A stretch of 55,931 nt of DNA from Prevotella sp. (GTDB lineage Bacteria > Bacteroidota > Bacteroidia > Bacteroidales > Bacteroidaceae). The position numbers and the translations under genes were made by a program. The DNA lies in the NCBI GenBank assembly GCA_017428925.1, contig JAFRPY010000083.1, positions 1 to 55,931 of the forward strand, written 5' to 3'. The notes under the pieces are model-generated. The model ran no database searches. It was given only the letters and a program-made list of their open reading frames with translations, and had not been told where the DNA came from. Shown here piece by piece: positions 7,425-14,910 of the stretch (position 1 is its first letter; every line of letters starts with the position of its first letter).

Positions 7425-9107
7425 ATGAAAACAGATATTGAGATAGCTAGAGAGACCCCACTGGCACCTATTAACCAAATTGCAGAGCAAACGGGCATAC
7501 CGGCCACCGGCCTTGACAACTATGGACGGTATATCGGCAAGGTGGATGAAAAACTCATCGACGAAGAGCGAGTACGAAACCACCATCTTATTCTGGTGAC
7601 ATCCATCAGTCCGACCAAAGCCGGTGTCGGTAAGACAACGGTCAGTATCGGACTTACATTGGGATTGAATAAGATTGGACGAAAGGCCACGGTGGCCTTG
7701 CGCGAACCCTCGTTGGGACCGTGTTTCGGCATCAAAGGCGGTGCTGCCGGCGGCGGTTATGCCCAAGTGCTGCCCATGGAGAAAATCAACCTCCACTTCA
7801 CGGGCGACTTCCATGCCATCACCTCGGCCCACAACACGCTCAGCGCACTTCTCGACAACTATCTTTATCAGCACCGCGACGAAGGGATGCTGCTCAAGGA
7901 AATCTATTGGAAACGCGTGCTTGATGTGAACGACCGCTCATTGCGCCATGTGCTTGTCGGTGAGGGCGGTGGTACCAATGGTATCGAACGCGACTCGGGA
8001 TTCGACATCACCCCGGCTTCTGAACTGATGGCCATCCTATGCCTGGCTTCCAGCCTGGATGACTTGCATCGCCGAATCGGTAACATCCTACTTGGTATAA
8101 CACGAGACAACAAACCATTCACGGTTAACGACCTCGGTGTGACCGGAGCCATCACCGCGCTACTCCTTGATGCCATCCATCCCAATCTGGTACAAACCAC
8201 CGAACAGACGCCTGCCTTCATCCATGGCGGACCATTTGCCAATATCGCTCATGGCTGCTCATCGGTACTTGCCACGAAACTTGCGCTCACCTTCAGCGAC
8301 TACACCATCACCGAGGCTGGCTTCGGAGCCGACCTGGGTGCTGAGAAATTCTTCGACATCAAGTGCCGCAGAGCCAACCTGCAACCAGCCCTGACCGTGC
8401 TCGTGGTGACCACGCAGGGACTGAAGATGCACGGAGGCGTTGAGACCGACAAGATAAAAGAGCCTAACCGCATTGGACTGCTGGAAGGCTTCCGCAACAT
8501 GGACAAGCACATCCGCAACCTGAGAAAGTTCGGCCAGAACATAGTGGTGGCCATCAACCGCTTTGCCACCGACACCGACGAGGAACTGAGCCTCATCAGC
8601 GAGCATTGTCAGCAGCTGGGCGTGGCGAGTGCCGTGAACAATGCCTTTGCCGAAGGCGGCGAAGGTGCTCGCGAGCTGGCCACCCTGGTGGTTGAGACCA
8701 TCGAGAAGCAGCCCTCGGCACCCCTGCGCTTTGCCTACGACCTGAAAGAACCCATCACCAAGAAGATAGAGAAAGTGTGCACCAGCATCTACGGTGCCGC
8801 CTCGGTGACTTTCAGCGAACGCGCCTGGCAGCAGTTGGGCGACATCAGTCGCATCTTCGGCAACGACAGCGAGGTGAACCACTATCCCGTGTGCATTGCC
8901 AAGACACAGTTCTCGTTCTCTACCGACCCCAAGCTCTACGGATGTCCCGAAGGCTTCGACATCTATATCCGCGAGATTATCGTCAACACCGGTTCCGAGA
9001 TGATTGTGGCGGTGGCCGGAAAAATGATGCGCATGCCCGGACTGCCCAAGAGTCCGCAGGCAGAGCGCATCGACGTCATCGACGGGAAAATCACGGGACT
9101 GTCGTAG
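7425..9107 (+). CDS. fhs: Formate--tetrahydrofolate ligase
   Basis: The protein has 560 residues, close to the usual length of about 556. It makes 10-formyl-THF from formate, THF and ATP for one-carbon metabolism. The P-loop region reads [19 protein letters not shown]. Other family blocks are [33 protein letters not shown] and [15 protein letters not shown]. The start [13 protein letters not shown] was chosen because the longer frame would begin inside the promoter. The 3' end overlaps the convergent GntR gene by 17 bp. Confidence 0.96.
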   Translation: MKTDIEIARETPLAPINQIAEQTGIPATGLDNYGRYIGKVDEKLIDEERVRNHHLILVTSISPTKAGVGKTTVSIGLTLGLNKIGRKATVALREPSLGPCFGIKGGAAGGGYAQVLPMEKINLHFTGDFHAITSAHNTLSALLDNYLYQHRDEGMLLKEIYWKRVLDVNDRSLRHVLVGEGGGTNGIERDSGFDITPASELMAILCLASSLDDLHRRIGNILLGITRDNKPFTVNDLGVTGAITALLLDAIHPNLVQTTEQTPAFIHGGPFANIAHGCSSVLATKLALTFSDYTITEAGFGADLGAEKFFDIKCRRANLQPALTVLVVTTQGLKMHGGVETDKIKEPNRIGLLEGFRNMDKHIRNLRKFGQNIVVAINRFATDTDEELSLISEHCQQLGVASAVNNAFAEGGEGARELATLVVETIEKQPSAPLRFAYDLKEPITKKIEKVCTSIYGAASVTFSERAWQQLGDISRIFGNDSEVNHYPVCIAKTQFSFSTDPKLYGCPEGFDIYIREIIVNTGSEMIVAVAGKMMRMPGLPKSPQAERIDVIDGKITGLS

Positions 9108-9453
9108 CAGTCCAGGCCTCGTCAATGTCTTTGATATCAATACCCAACAGGCGCATCTGTCGAAACAATTCCGGCAGATGCGTTTTCATAAACTGCCGTT
9201 TGCGCTCCTTCATGATCTGCTTCTTTGCCCCCTTGGTGACGAAGTAGCCCAAACCGCGCTTATTATAGATAATGTTCGCACGGGCCAGTTCGTCGTAGGC
9301 TTTCACGGCGGTGTTGGTGTTCACCTCCAGCAGCACGGCATACTCGCGGACCGACGGTATGCGGTCGTCGTCCTTGTACGTGCCCGCCAGGATTTCATCG
9401 CAGAGGCGGTCGGCCATCTGCAGGTATATCGCTTTATCGTTGGTAAATGCCAT
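9091..9453 (-). CDS. GntR-family (YtrA-type) transcriptional regulator
   Basis: The protein has 120 residues: an N-terminal winged HTH ([29 protein letters not shown], then [12 protein letters not shown]) and only a short helical C-terminus of about 45 residues, the layout of the small YtrA subfamily. It is the last gene of an ABC-transporter operon on the same strand, 5 bp after the second permease gene. YtrA regulators usually repress their own transporter operon. A matching inverted repeat lies at the operon promoter (11893-11916), so autoregulation is likely. Confidence 0.88.
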   Translation of the reverse strand: MAFTNDKAIYLQMADRLCDEILAGTYKDDDRIPSVREYAVLLEVNTNTAVKAYDELARANIIYNKRGLGYFVTKGAKKQIMKERKRQFMKTHLPELFRQMRLLGIDIKDIDEAWTATTVP

Positions 9454-9458
9454 AATAG

Positions 9459-10256
9459 TCAGTCTTTATTGTGAAACAGTTTGTATTTGGGGAAACGGCA
9501 GAACAGCCAGTAGGCGGCAACAGCCAGCACGACGGCCAACAGATAGAACACCGCCAGAGCATCCCCGCCGTTATAATTTGTCTGGATGAAAAAACCTATC
9601 ACGGCAAAGAACACCACGGTGACAAACAGCCAGGCCCAGCGGCCAATCCATACACTCGAGAACAGGCTCAGCGAATGGTAGAACCAGAAAAAACCCCATA
9701 TCAAAAATATCTTTTCGAGATGAAACGGATTCGTCCACATCACCAGATACTTCATGACACCGAAAAACGCCGGGATGGCCGTGGGAAAACTGATTTTGTC
9801 GGAGGAAACGAGCACGGGCCAAACGGCCATGCGCAACACGTCACTAACCATAAAGGCTACCACATAAAGCACAAACAGCACGGGCACGTAGACCACCCAC
9901 CGAGCCATGAATTTCTCTAAGTTCGTGGCTGGCAACATCAGCAGCTGGCGGCCTTCGTTCTTACGGTGCAGGTTGTAGAAAGCAAAGGCTGCACCTACGC
10001 ACATCAGTACTGCTAAGAAAGACATACAACTATTACCGGCAGTATGCAAGGCATCGCTGACTATGGTTTCTTGTGATTTATGATCAAAAAGGAACCATTT
10101 CGCATAGTCGTTGCTGGCTTGGATAAAATCTATTATCTCCACAGCGACAAAAGTAACAAAAGCCGCACTGAAAAGCGTCAGCAGTTGGCGCCAATGATAG
10201 ACTAACGTCCATACGAGGACATGCCAGAAACGGTGAAAGGAAAACTGATTATTCAT
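9459..10256 (-). CDS. ABC exporter membrane protein (ABC-2-like), second copy
   Basis: The protein has 265 residues and about six hydrophobic segments. After the second segment it has LLMLPATNLEKFMARWVVYV, almost the same as in the upstream neighbour (MLPATNLEKFLSRWVFML), so the two permeases are paralogues. Its ATG overlaps the stop of that neighbour (ATGA at 10253-10256), which implies translational coupling. With the ATPase it would form a heteromeric ABC complex. The cargo is unknown. In Firmicutes, similar Ytr-type systems respond to cell-wall stress. Confidence 0.7.
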   Translation of the reverse strand: MNNQFSFHRFWHVLVWTLVYHWRQLLTLFSAAFVTFVAVEIIDFIQASNDYAKWFLFDHKSQETIVSDALHTAGNSCMSFLAVLMCVGAAFAFYNLHRKNEGRQLLMLPATNLEKFMARWVVYVPVLFVLYVVAFMVSDVLRMAVWPVLVSSDKISFPTAIPAFFGVMKYLVMWTNPFHLEKIFLIWGFFWFYHSLSLFSSVWIGRWAWLFVTVVFFAVIGFFIQTNYNGGDALAVFYLLAVVLAVAAYWLFCRFPKYKLFHNKD

Positions 10257-11035
10257 GGCAGATTTACAAAATTACGGGTTGCTAATTGCCAGCGGCAGAA
10301 AAGCCGGTAGGCCAAAACGGTGAAGACGCAGGTGAGCGCAACGAAGAAGACGGACATAAAGCCGAGATACCAAGCGTAGGGAATGTCGCTCATGTACGGC
10401 TGGTCGTAGGTCATAAAGTGAAGAAGTCCAAGGAACGGTACAATGCCGACAAGAGCGGTGACAATAGGCTGGAACTTTCGGAACAGGATGCCACCCAGGA
10501 GGAAGAAGGCCTGACCTGCCAGAAAAATACAATTGACCGAAAAAAGTCTAAGCCATGCGACGTTGGTCGTTTGCGGGAAGAAATAAGTCGTGGCAGCAAT
10601 GACGGGCTTACCGGTCATCCAAAGCCATGCCATGTGGATGGCGTCGGCCACAAAGAACATCAGGAAACCGCCCAGCGAGACTGCAAGCATAAACACCCAG
10701 CGCGACAGGAACTTTTCCAGATTCGTGGCGGGCAGCATCAGCCATGCCGTGCGCTTTGCCTTCTTCTGCTCTCTCCAATAAACCGTGCTGGCTGTGGCCA
10801 TCATATAGATGTAGAAACAAACAACACCAAAGATGCCGACGCCCTCACAAATATTTTTGATATGCAGTTCCCAATCAGTGACTATGTCAACCCTCATGCC
10901 GATGTTATGGGCAAACCAGAAAAAGAACAGGTAGATCATCAGCATGCCGAGCACGCACAACAGCAAATGTTGGCGGTTCTGGGCGAAATCGAACCGCAAG
11001 ACGCGACCAAAGCGTTGTAAATCGAAGTTCTTCAT
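10253..11035 (-). CDS. ABC exporter membrane protein (ABC-2-like), first copy
   Basis: The protein has 260 residues and about six membrane segments. It carries the AWLMLPATNLEKFLSRWVF motif shared with the next gene. It starts 26 bp after the ATPase gene and overlaps the next permease by 4 bp. Function as a transporter subunit is inferred from hydrophobicity and operon context; there is no recognisable substrate-binding motif. Confidence 0.7.
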   Translation of the reverse strand: MKNFDLQRFGRVLRFDFAQNRQHLLLCVLGMLMIYLFFFWFAHNIGMRVDIVTDWELHIKNICEGVGIFGVVCFYIYMMATASTVYWREQKKAKRTAWLMLPATNLEKFLSRWVFMLAVSLGGFLMFFVADAIHMAWLWMTGKPVIAATTYFFPQTTNVAWLRLFSVNCIFLAGQAFFLLGGILFRKFQPIVTALVGIVPFLGLLHFMTYDQPYMSDIPYAWYLGFMSVFFVALTCVFTVLAYRLFCRWQLATRNFVNLP

Positions 11036-11061
11036 AACAATTCCTTTTAGTCGTGAAAAAA

Positions 11062-11877
11062 TCAGATGCGTTGTTTCGTTACGGCGTTAAAGAGCAGTTC
11101 CAGGTTCAACTGCGTCTCGGCATCACCCTCACGGCGCTCGGCCATCACGGCAACACCCTGCGGAGAGGGCTCGCTATAGACCGCAGCCGAATGGTCGTCA
11201 ACCGGTCGGTATTCGAATACATACTTCTCCGTCAGGTCGGCCACCGAGGCGTTCAGCAGCAGTTCGCGCTGACTGAGAATGAGAATGTGGTCGAGCAGCG
11301 ACTCCACGTCGTGCACCTGGTGGGTGGAGATGATGACGGTGCGGTCGTCGTTCATGTTCTGCGTTACCACCTTGCGGAACTGCGACTTCGAGGGAATATC
11401 CAGTCCGTTGGTCGGCTCGTCCATCAGCAGATAGCGAGTGTTGGCAGCAAGGGCGAACGACATGAACACCTTCTTCTTCTGTCCCATCGACAGCGCCTGC
11501 AGCTTCAGGTCGGTGGTCAGTTCGAAGTCCTTCAGACATGCTTCCAGCACCTCGCGGCTAAAGCGTGGATAGAACGGTGCGTTCAGCTTCACATATTTCT
11601 CGAGCGACATCGACGGCAGGTCGAATTCCTCTGGCACGAGGAAGATTTCCTGCAGCGTCTCTACCCTTCTCTTGTATGTTGCAACTGAGTCGCAACTAAC
11701 CGCACCGGCTGCAGGGCGCAGCAAACCAGAGATGAGGTAGAGCAGCGTCGACTTGCCCGTACCGTTCTTACCTAAAAGTCCATAGACTTTGTTCTGCTCC
11801 AGCCTGAGGCTGAAATCCGTAAACACCGGCTCCAGCTGGCCGGGATACTTGAAACTGAGATTACTTACTTCAATCAT
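11062..11877 (-). CDS. ABC transporter ATP-binding protein
   Basis: The protein has 271 residues. Walker A is GKNGTGKST at 36-44, the signature motif is LSMGQKKK (a variant of LSGGQ), and Walker B is YLLMDEPTNGLD, followed by the switch His in IISTHQ. It is the first gene of a four-gene operon (ATPase, two permeases, GntR regulator) transcribed from the promoter at 11918-11949. The family drives export or lipid/antibiotic-related transport; the substrate is not known. Confidence 0.93.
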   Translation of the reverse strand: MIEVSNLSFKYPGQLEPVFTDFSLRLEQNKVYGLLGKNGTGKSTLLYLISGLLRPAAGAVSCDSVATYKRRVETLQEIFLVPEEFDLPSMSLEKYVKLNAPFYPRFSREVLEACLKDFELTTDLKLQALSMGQKKKVFMSFALAANTRYLLMDEPTNGLDIPSKSQFRKVVTQNMNDDRTVIISTHQVHDVESLLDHILILSQRELLLNASVADLTEKYVFEYRPVDDHSAAVYSEPSPQGVAVMAERREGDAETQLNLELLFNAVTKQRI

Positions 11878-11892
11878 ATTTATTAGCGTTTT

Positions 11893-11916
11893 AGTGTACT
11901 ACCTTGCTATTACACT
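11893..11916. promoter_or_regulatory. Probable operator of the GntR/YtrA regulator
   Basis: AGTGTA (11893-11898) and TACACT (11911-11916) form a perfect inverted repeat with a 12-bp spacer, between the -7 box and the start codon of the ATPase gene. YtrA-type regulators are known to bind AGTGTA...TACACT inverted repeats with a spacer of this size. The site overlaps the predicted transcription start, as expected for repression. Confidence 0.65.
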
Positions 11917-11917
11917 G

Positions 11918-11949
11918 CAAAAGTAATGCAAATCCCAATACCCTCCAAA
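11918..11949 (-). promoter_or_regulatory. Promoter of the ABC transporter/gntR operon
   Basis: On the minus strand, TTTG (11946-11949) is followed after 20 bp by TACTTTTG (11918-11925), about 41 bp upstream of the ATPase start codon. Confidence 0.6.
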
Positions 11950-11964
11950 CATTTCGGGCAAAAA

Positions 11965-12003
11965 AATAAGGTGGAAATGCATTTTTAACATTTCCACCTT
12001 ATT
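11965..12003 (-). terminator. Intrinsic terminator of the aldolase gene
   Basis: A perfect 15-bp stem (11965-11979 with 11989-12003; AATAAGGTGGAAATG arm) and a 9-nt loop, followed on the minus strand by a run of T residues. It lies 20 bp after the aldolase stop codon. Confidence 0.85.
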
Positions 12004-12023
12004 ATATTAGGCGTTTACGCGAA

Positions 12024-13025
12024 TTATCCGAGCTTGCCGTCAGAACCGAGCACATCGACAATCTTGTGGATGTACATCTTCTTCATGTTCTCGCGGGCGG
12101 GCTTCAGATACTGGCGAGGATCGAAGTGGTCGGGATGCTCAGCCAGATACTTGCGCACGGCAGCGGTCATGGCCAGACGGCTGTCAGAGTCGATGTTGAT
12201 CTTGCAGACAGCGCTCTTAGAAGCCTCACGCAACTGCTCTTCGGGAATACCTACTGCATCGGGCAGGTTGCCGCCATACTTGTTGATAGTATCCACCTCT
12301 TCCTGAGGAACTGAAGAAGAACCGTGGAGCACGATGGGGAATCCGGGCAGTTTCTGCTCAATCTCGTGGAGCACGTCGAATGCCAATGGAGGAGGCACGA
12401 GCTTGCCAGTCTTCGGGTCGCGTGTGCACTGCTCGGGCTTGAACTTGTAAGCACCGTGGCTGGTACCGATAGAGATAGCCAGTGAGTCGCAGCCTGTGCG
12501 GGTAGCGAAGTCAATCACTTCCTCGGGCTTTGTGTAGTGGCTTTCTTCAGCAACTACGTCGTCCTCAACACCGGCCAGCACACCCAGCTCAGCCTCAACG
12601 GTCACGTCGTACTTGTGGGCATATTCCACCACCTGGCGGGTAATCTTGATGTTCTCCTCGTAGGGCAGTGAAGAACCGTCGTACATCACAGAAGAGAAGC
12701 CCATGTCGATACAGTCCTTGCAGAGCTCAAAGCTGTCACCATGGTCGAGGTGAAGCACGATTTCGGGCTTTTCGCAACCCAGTTCCTTAGCGTAAGCCAC
12801 AGCGCCCTCTGCCATATAGCGGAGGATAGTAGCGTTGGCATAGTTGCGGGCACCCTTAGATACCTGCATGATAACGGGCGACTTTGTCTCAACGGCAGCC
12901 TGTACGATAGCCTGCATCTGCTCCATTGTGTTGAAGTTGAATGCGGGGATAGCATAACCGCCGGCAACGGCCTTCTTGAACATCTCACGGGTGTTCACCA
13001 AACCAAGATCTTTGTAATTTACCAT
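12024..13025 (-). CDS. fbaA: Fructose-bisphosphate aldolase, class II
   Basis: The protein has 333 residues and is zinc-dependent. It splits or forms fructose-1,6-bisphosphate in glycolysis and gluconeogenesis. Key blocks are AFNFNTMEQMQAIVQAA at the N-terminus, the metal/catalytic HLDHGDSFELCKDCIDMG (catalytic Asp, zinc His), EAELGVLAG with the metal Glu, and IVLHGSSSVPQE with a late zinc His. The gene stands alone between its own promoter (13072-13102) and a strong terminator. Confidence 0.95.
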   Translation of the reverse strand: MVNYKDLGLVNTREMFKKAVAGGYAIPAFNFNTMEQMQAIVQAAVETKSPVIMQVSKGARNYANATILRYMAEGAVAYAKELGCEKPEIVLHLDHGDSFELCKDCIDMGFSSVMYDGSSLPYEENIKITRQVVEYAHKYDVTVEAELGVLAGVEDDVVAEESHYTKPEEVIDFATRTGCDSLAISIGTSHGAYKFKPEQCTRDPKTGKLVPPPLAFDVLHEIEQKLPGFPIVLHGSSSVPQEEVDTINKYGGNLPDAVGIPEEQLREASKSAVCKINIDSDSRLAMTAAVRKYLAEHPDHFDPRQYLKPARENMKKMYIHKIVDVLGSDGKLG

Positions 13026-13071
13026 AATTGTTTAATGTTTATGAGTTTATGAGTAATATTCTTTGTGACCG

Positions 13072-13102
13072 CAAAATTACAAAATTCTGATTTCACGGCA
13101 AA
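13072..13102 (-). promoter_or_regulatory. fbaA promoter
   Basis: On the minus strand, TTTG (13099-13102), a 19-bp spacer and TAATTTTG (13072-13079), 47 bp before the ATG. Confidence 0.6.
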
Positions 13103-13236
13103 GCAATTAAAGGATTTTTCATCCGTCTTGCCGTCTGTTTTTCAGAATTTTATCATTTCCAACGGGATGGAAACCGTTTTTTGCAAAACATAGTTTACAA
13201 ATCCCTAAACACTCTGGCACTAATGCGATAAAGTAC

Positions 13237-13266
13237 AAAAAATCCACCTTCTTTCGAAAGTGGATT
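13237..13266 (-). terminator. Intrinsic terminator of the aquaporin gene
   Basis: AATCCA (13241-13246) pairs with TGGATT (13261-13266), enclosing the self-complementary CTTTCGAAAG. On the minus strand the stem is followed by six T residues. It lies about 55 bp after the aquaporin stop. Confidence 0.7.
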
Positions 13267-13318
13267 AAATATAGATGTGTAAAAGCTACAATTAACGCCT
13301 TTACAGCGACTTTTTCGC

Positions 13319-13990
13319 TTATTTTTCGGTCTCAATAGCCTTCCAGATTCCGGCTGCGCATGCTCCACCAATCAGCGGACCAACGATGAATACCCAGAGG
13401 TCTGTCAAAGCCTGACCGCCTTCGAACAGGGCGGGACCGATTGAACGGGCGGGGTTAACAGAAGTACCAGTGTAGTGAATGCCTACCAAGTGGATAAGAA
13501 TAAGGCTCAGACCGATGGCCAGTCCGGCAAAGTTATTGGTAGCGCCATTCGTCTTGGCGGTAGCACCCAGCACCACAAGCACGAAGATGCAGGTGAGCAC
13601 AATCTCCACAATCAGACCGTTGGTCTGACCGGCTGCACAGGCATTGGCACCGGTAGTGGTTCCTTCAGCAAGACCCGGAGAGGTTGAAACGATGAGAGCC
13701 AGCACGGCAGCAGCGATGATGGCACCGATAATCTGAGCGATGATGTAGCCGCAGGCATCTTTTCCGCTCATTCTTCCGCTCAGGAATACACCTGCCGTGA
13801 TGGCGGGATTGATGTGGCAACCCGAAATACCGCCGATGGTATAAGCCATGGCAACCACAGCCAAACCGAAGGCAATGGCTGTTCCCACTACTGATGCGGC
13901 GTCAACGCCACAATTCAAACTGACGGCTGTTCCACAACCGAGCAACGTAAGCACAAATGTGCCAATCATTTCTGCTAAATACTTTTTCAT
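13319..13990 (-). CDS. aqpZ: Aquaporin (MIP family), AqpZ-like
   Basis: The protein has 223 residues and six membrane helices. Both pore motifs are present: HINPAITAG and SVNPARSIG. The narrow-filter positions look like a water channel (HINPA preceded by GISGC; Arg after the second NPA), which favours AqpZ over glycerol facilitators, though this is judged by eye. The start MKKYLAEMIGTFVLTLLGCG is typical. It is a single-gene transcription unit with a promoter at 14037-14068 and a terminator at 13237-13266. Confidence 0.93.
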   Translation of the reverse strand: MKKYLAEMIGTFVLTLLGCGTAVSLNCGVDAASVVGTAIAFGLAVVAMAYTIGGISGCHINPAITAGVFLSGRMSGKDACGYIIAQIIGAIIAAAVLALIVSTSPGLAEGTTTGANACAAGQTNGLIVEIVLTCIFVLVVLGATAKTNGATNNFAGLAIGLSLILIHLVGIHYTGTSVNPARSIGPALFEGGQALTDLWVFIVGPLIGGACAAGIWKAIETEK

Positions 13991-14036
13991 GTTACTTTTG
14001 ATTTAAATGAATTAGAATAATGTTAACTTTTGATTG

Positions 14037-14068
14037 CAAAATTAGTTAAAATAATTTATCCACGCAAA
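14037..14068 (-). promoter_or_regulatory. Aquaporin gene promoter
   Basis: On the minus strand, TTTG (14065-14068), a 20-bp spacer, and TAATTTTG (14037-14044). Confidence 0.6.
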
Positions 14069-14077
14069 CATTTTTAC

Positions 14078-14141
14078 AAAAAAAATGGAGTACCGCCGTA
14101 CTCCTACCTTGTTAACCTTAAATCTAATACTATGAAAAACA
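14078..14141 (-). ncRNA. Candidate small RNA of about 60-65 nt
   Basis: This minus-strand unit has its own promoter (14147-14177), no open frame, and ends in a GGAGTAC/GTACTCC hairpin (14087-14104, 4-nt loop) followed by eight or nine T residues. The body before the hairpin reads ATAGTATTAGATTTAAGG and is unstructured by eye, which would suit base-pairing. It lies between the phosphopantetheinyl transferase and aquaporin genes. The hairpin may also end transcripts from the transferase operon. I cannot assign an Rfam family. Confidence 0.55.
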
Positions 14142-14146
14142 CGTTG

Positions 14147-14177
14147 CAAAGGTAAGCCGTTTCGGCGTAACTCGCAA
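14147..14177 (-). promoter_or_regulatory. Promoter of the candidate small RNA
   Basis: On the minus strand, TTG (14175-14177), a 20-bp spacer and TACCTTTG (14147-14154). No coding gene follows before the terminator. Confidence 0.55.
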
Positions 14178-14249
14178 GTTTTTAACATATTAAATATTGA
14201 AATTATTGCAATTTATTGATTTAAATCAAGCGGAAGGACTTGTGTTTAT

Positions 14250-14903
14250 CTATATTACAACGATTTCAGGGCGAATATCAACCGCAGGAATACACACTGC
14301 TCCTCTCCCCTCCGCAAAGGAAAACTCATAGAAATGGAAGATTCCTTCCTTGTTGAGTAAGCGGGGGAAACTGCCCGTAAGGTCAAAGTAAGGGTAATCA
14401 TCTGTCAGACCTGTTCCCACCGCTTTGAACCAACTTTCCTTCAGCGTCCACAAACGCAAGAATCCTGCCCCCCGGTCATCTTTATCCAGAGCGTCCAGCC
14501 AGTCTATTTCTTCTTCAGAACAAACACGTCTCACCACACCTTCATTGACCTTCACCCGATGCTGAATGTCGATACCCACCTCCGCTGAACTCAAGGCACA
14601 AGCCACATAATGCCCGCTATGCGACAACGAAAAATGCAGTTCGGGATGAGCCGCCAGTGATGGTTTTCCGTGCTCTCCTATGATATAATGCTGCTCCCGT
14701 TCCCATAATCCATGAACTTGCAACAGTTCATCAAGAACCAAGGCCGCACCCAGTGACAAGGCACGCCCCATGGGAAACTTGAAGCGCAACGCCTTCTGCT
14801 GACGCTCAACAGAAACACGAGGCAACTGCTGTCTGAACGCTGCTTCATCAGCCAGTCGCTCAACATCACGCACAATCACCCTGCAAAAAATATTCTCACT
14901 CAT
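14250..14903 (-). CDS. 4'-phosphopantetheinyl transferase (Sfp type)
   Basis: The protein has 217 residues and would transfer phosphopantetheine from CoA to a carrier protein. The metal-binding motif is GIDIQHR and the second signature is RLWTLKESWFKAVGTG (W-x-x-KE-x-x-x-K). The length fits the Sfp/HetI group rather than the short AcpS group. It starts 7 bp after the large receiver/ATP-grasp gene and probably shares its transcript. No polyketide or peptide synthase is visible in the window, so the carrier is probably the fatty-acid ACP or is encoded elsewhere. Confidence 0.88.
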   Translation of the reverse strand: MSENIFCRVIVRDVERLADEAAFRQQLPRVSVERQQKALRFKFPMGRALSLGAALVLDELLQVHGLWEREQHYIIGEHGKPSLAAHPELHFSLSHSGHYVACALSSAEVGIDIQHRVKVNEGVVRRVCSEEEIDWLDALDKDDRGAGFLRLWTLKESWFKAVGTGLTDDYPYFDLTGSFPRLLNKEGIFHFYEFSFAEGRGAVCIPAVDIRPEIVVI

Positions 14904-14910
14904 CCCAATC

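Noticed and set aside
7353-7874. 173-codon minus-strand frame over the fhs promoter and start
   Set aside because: It covers the fhs promoter and start in the other direction and has low-complexity, non-family sequence.
8259-9140. 293-codon open frame on the minus strand over fhs
   Set aside because: It is antisense to a clear fhs gene, has no recognisable family, and open antisense frames are common opposite codon-biased genes.
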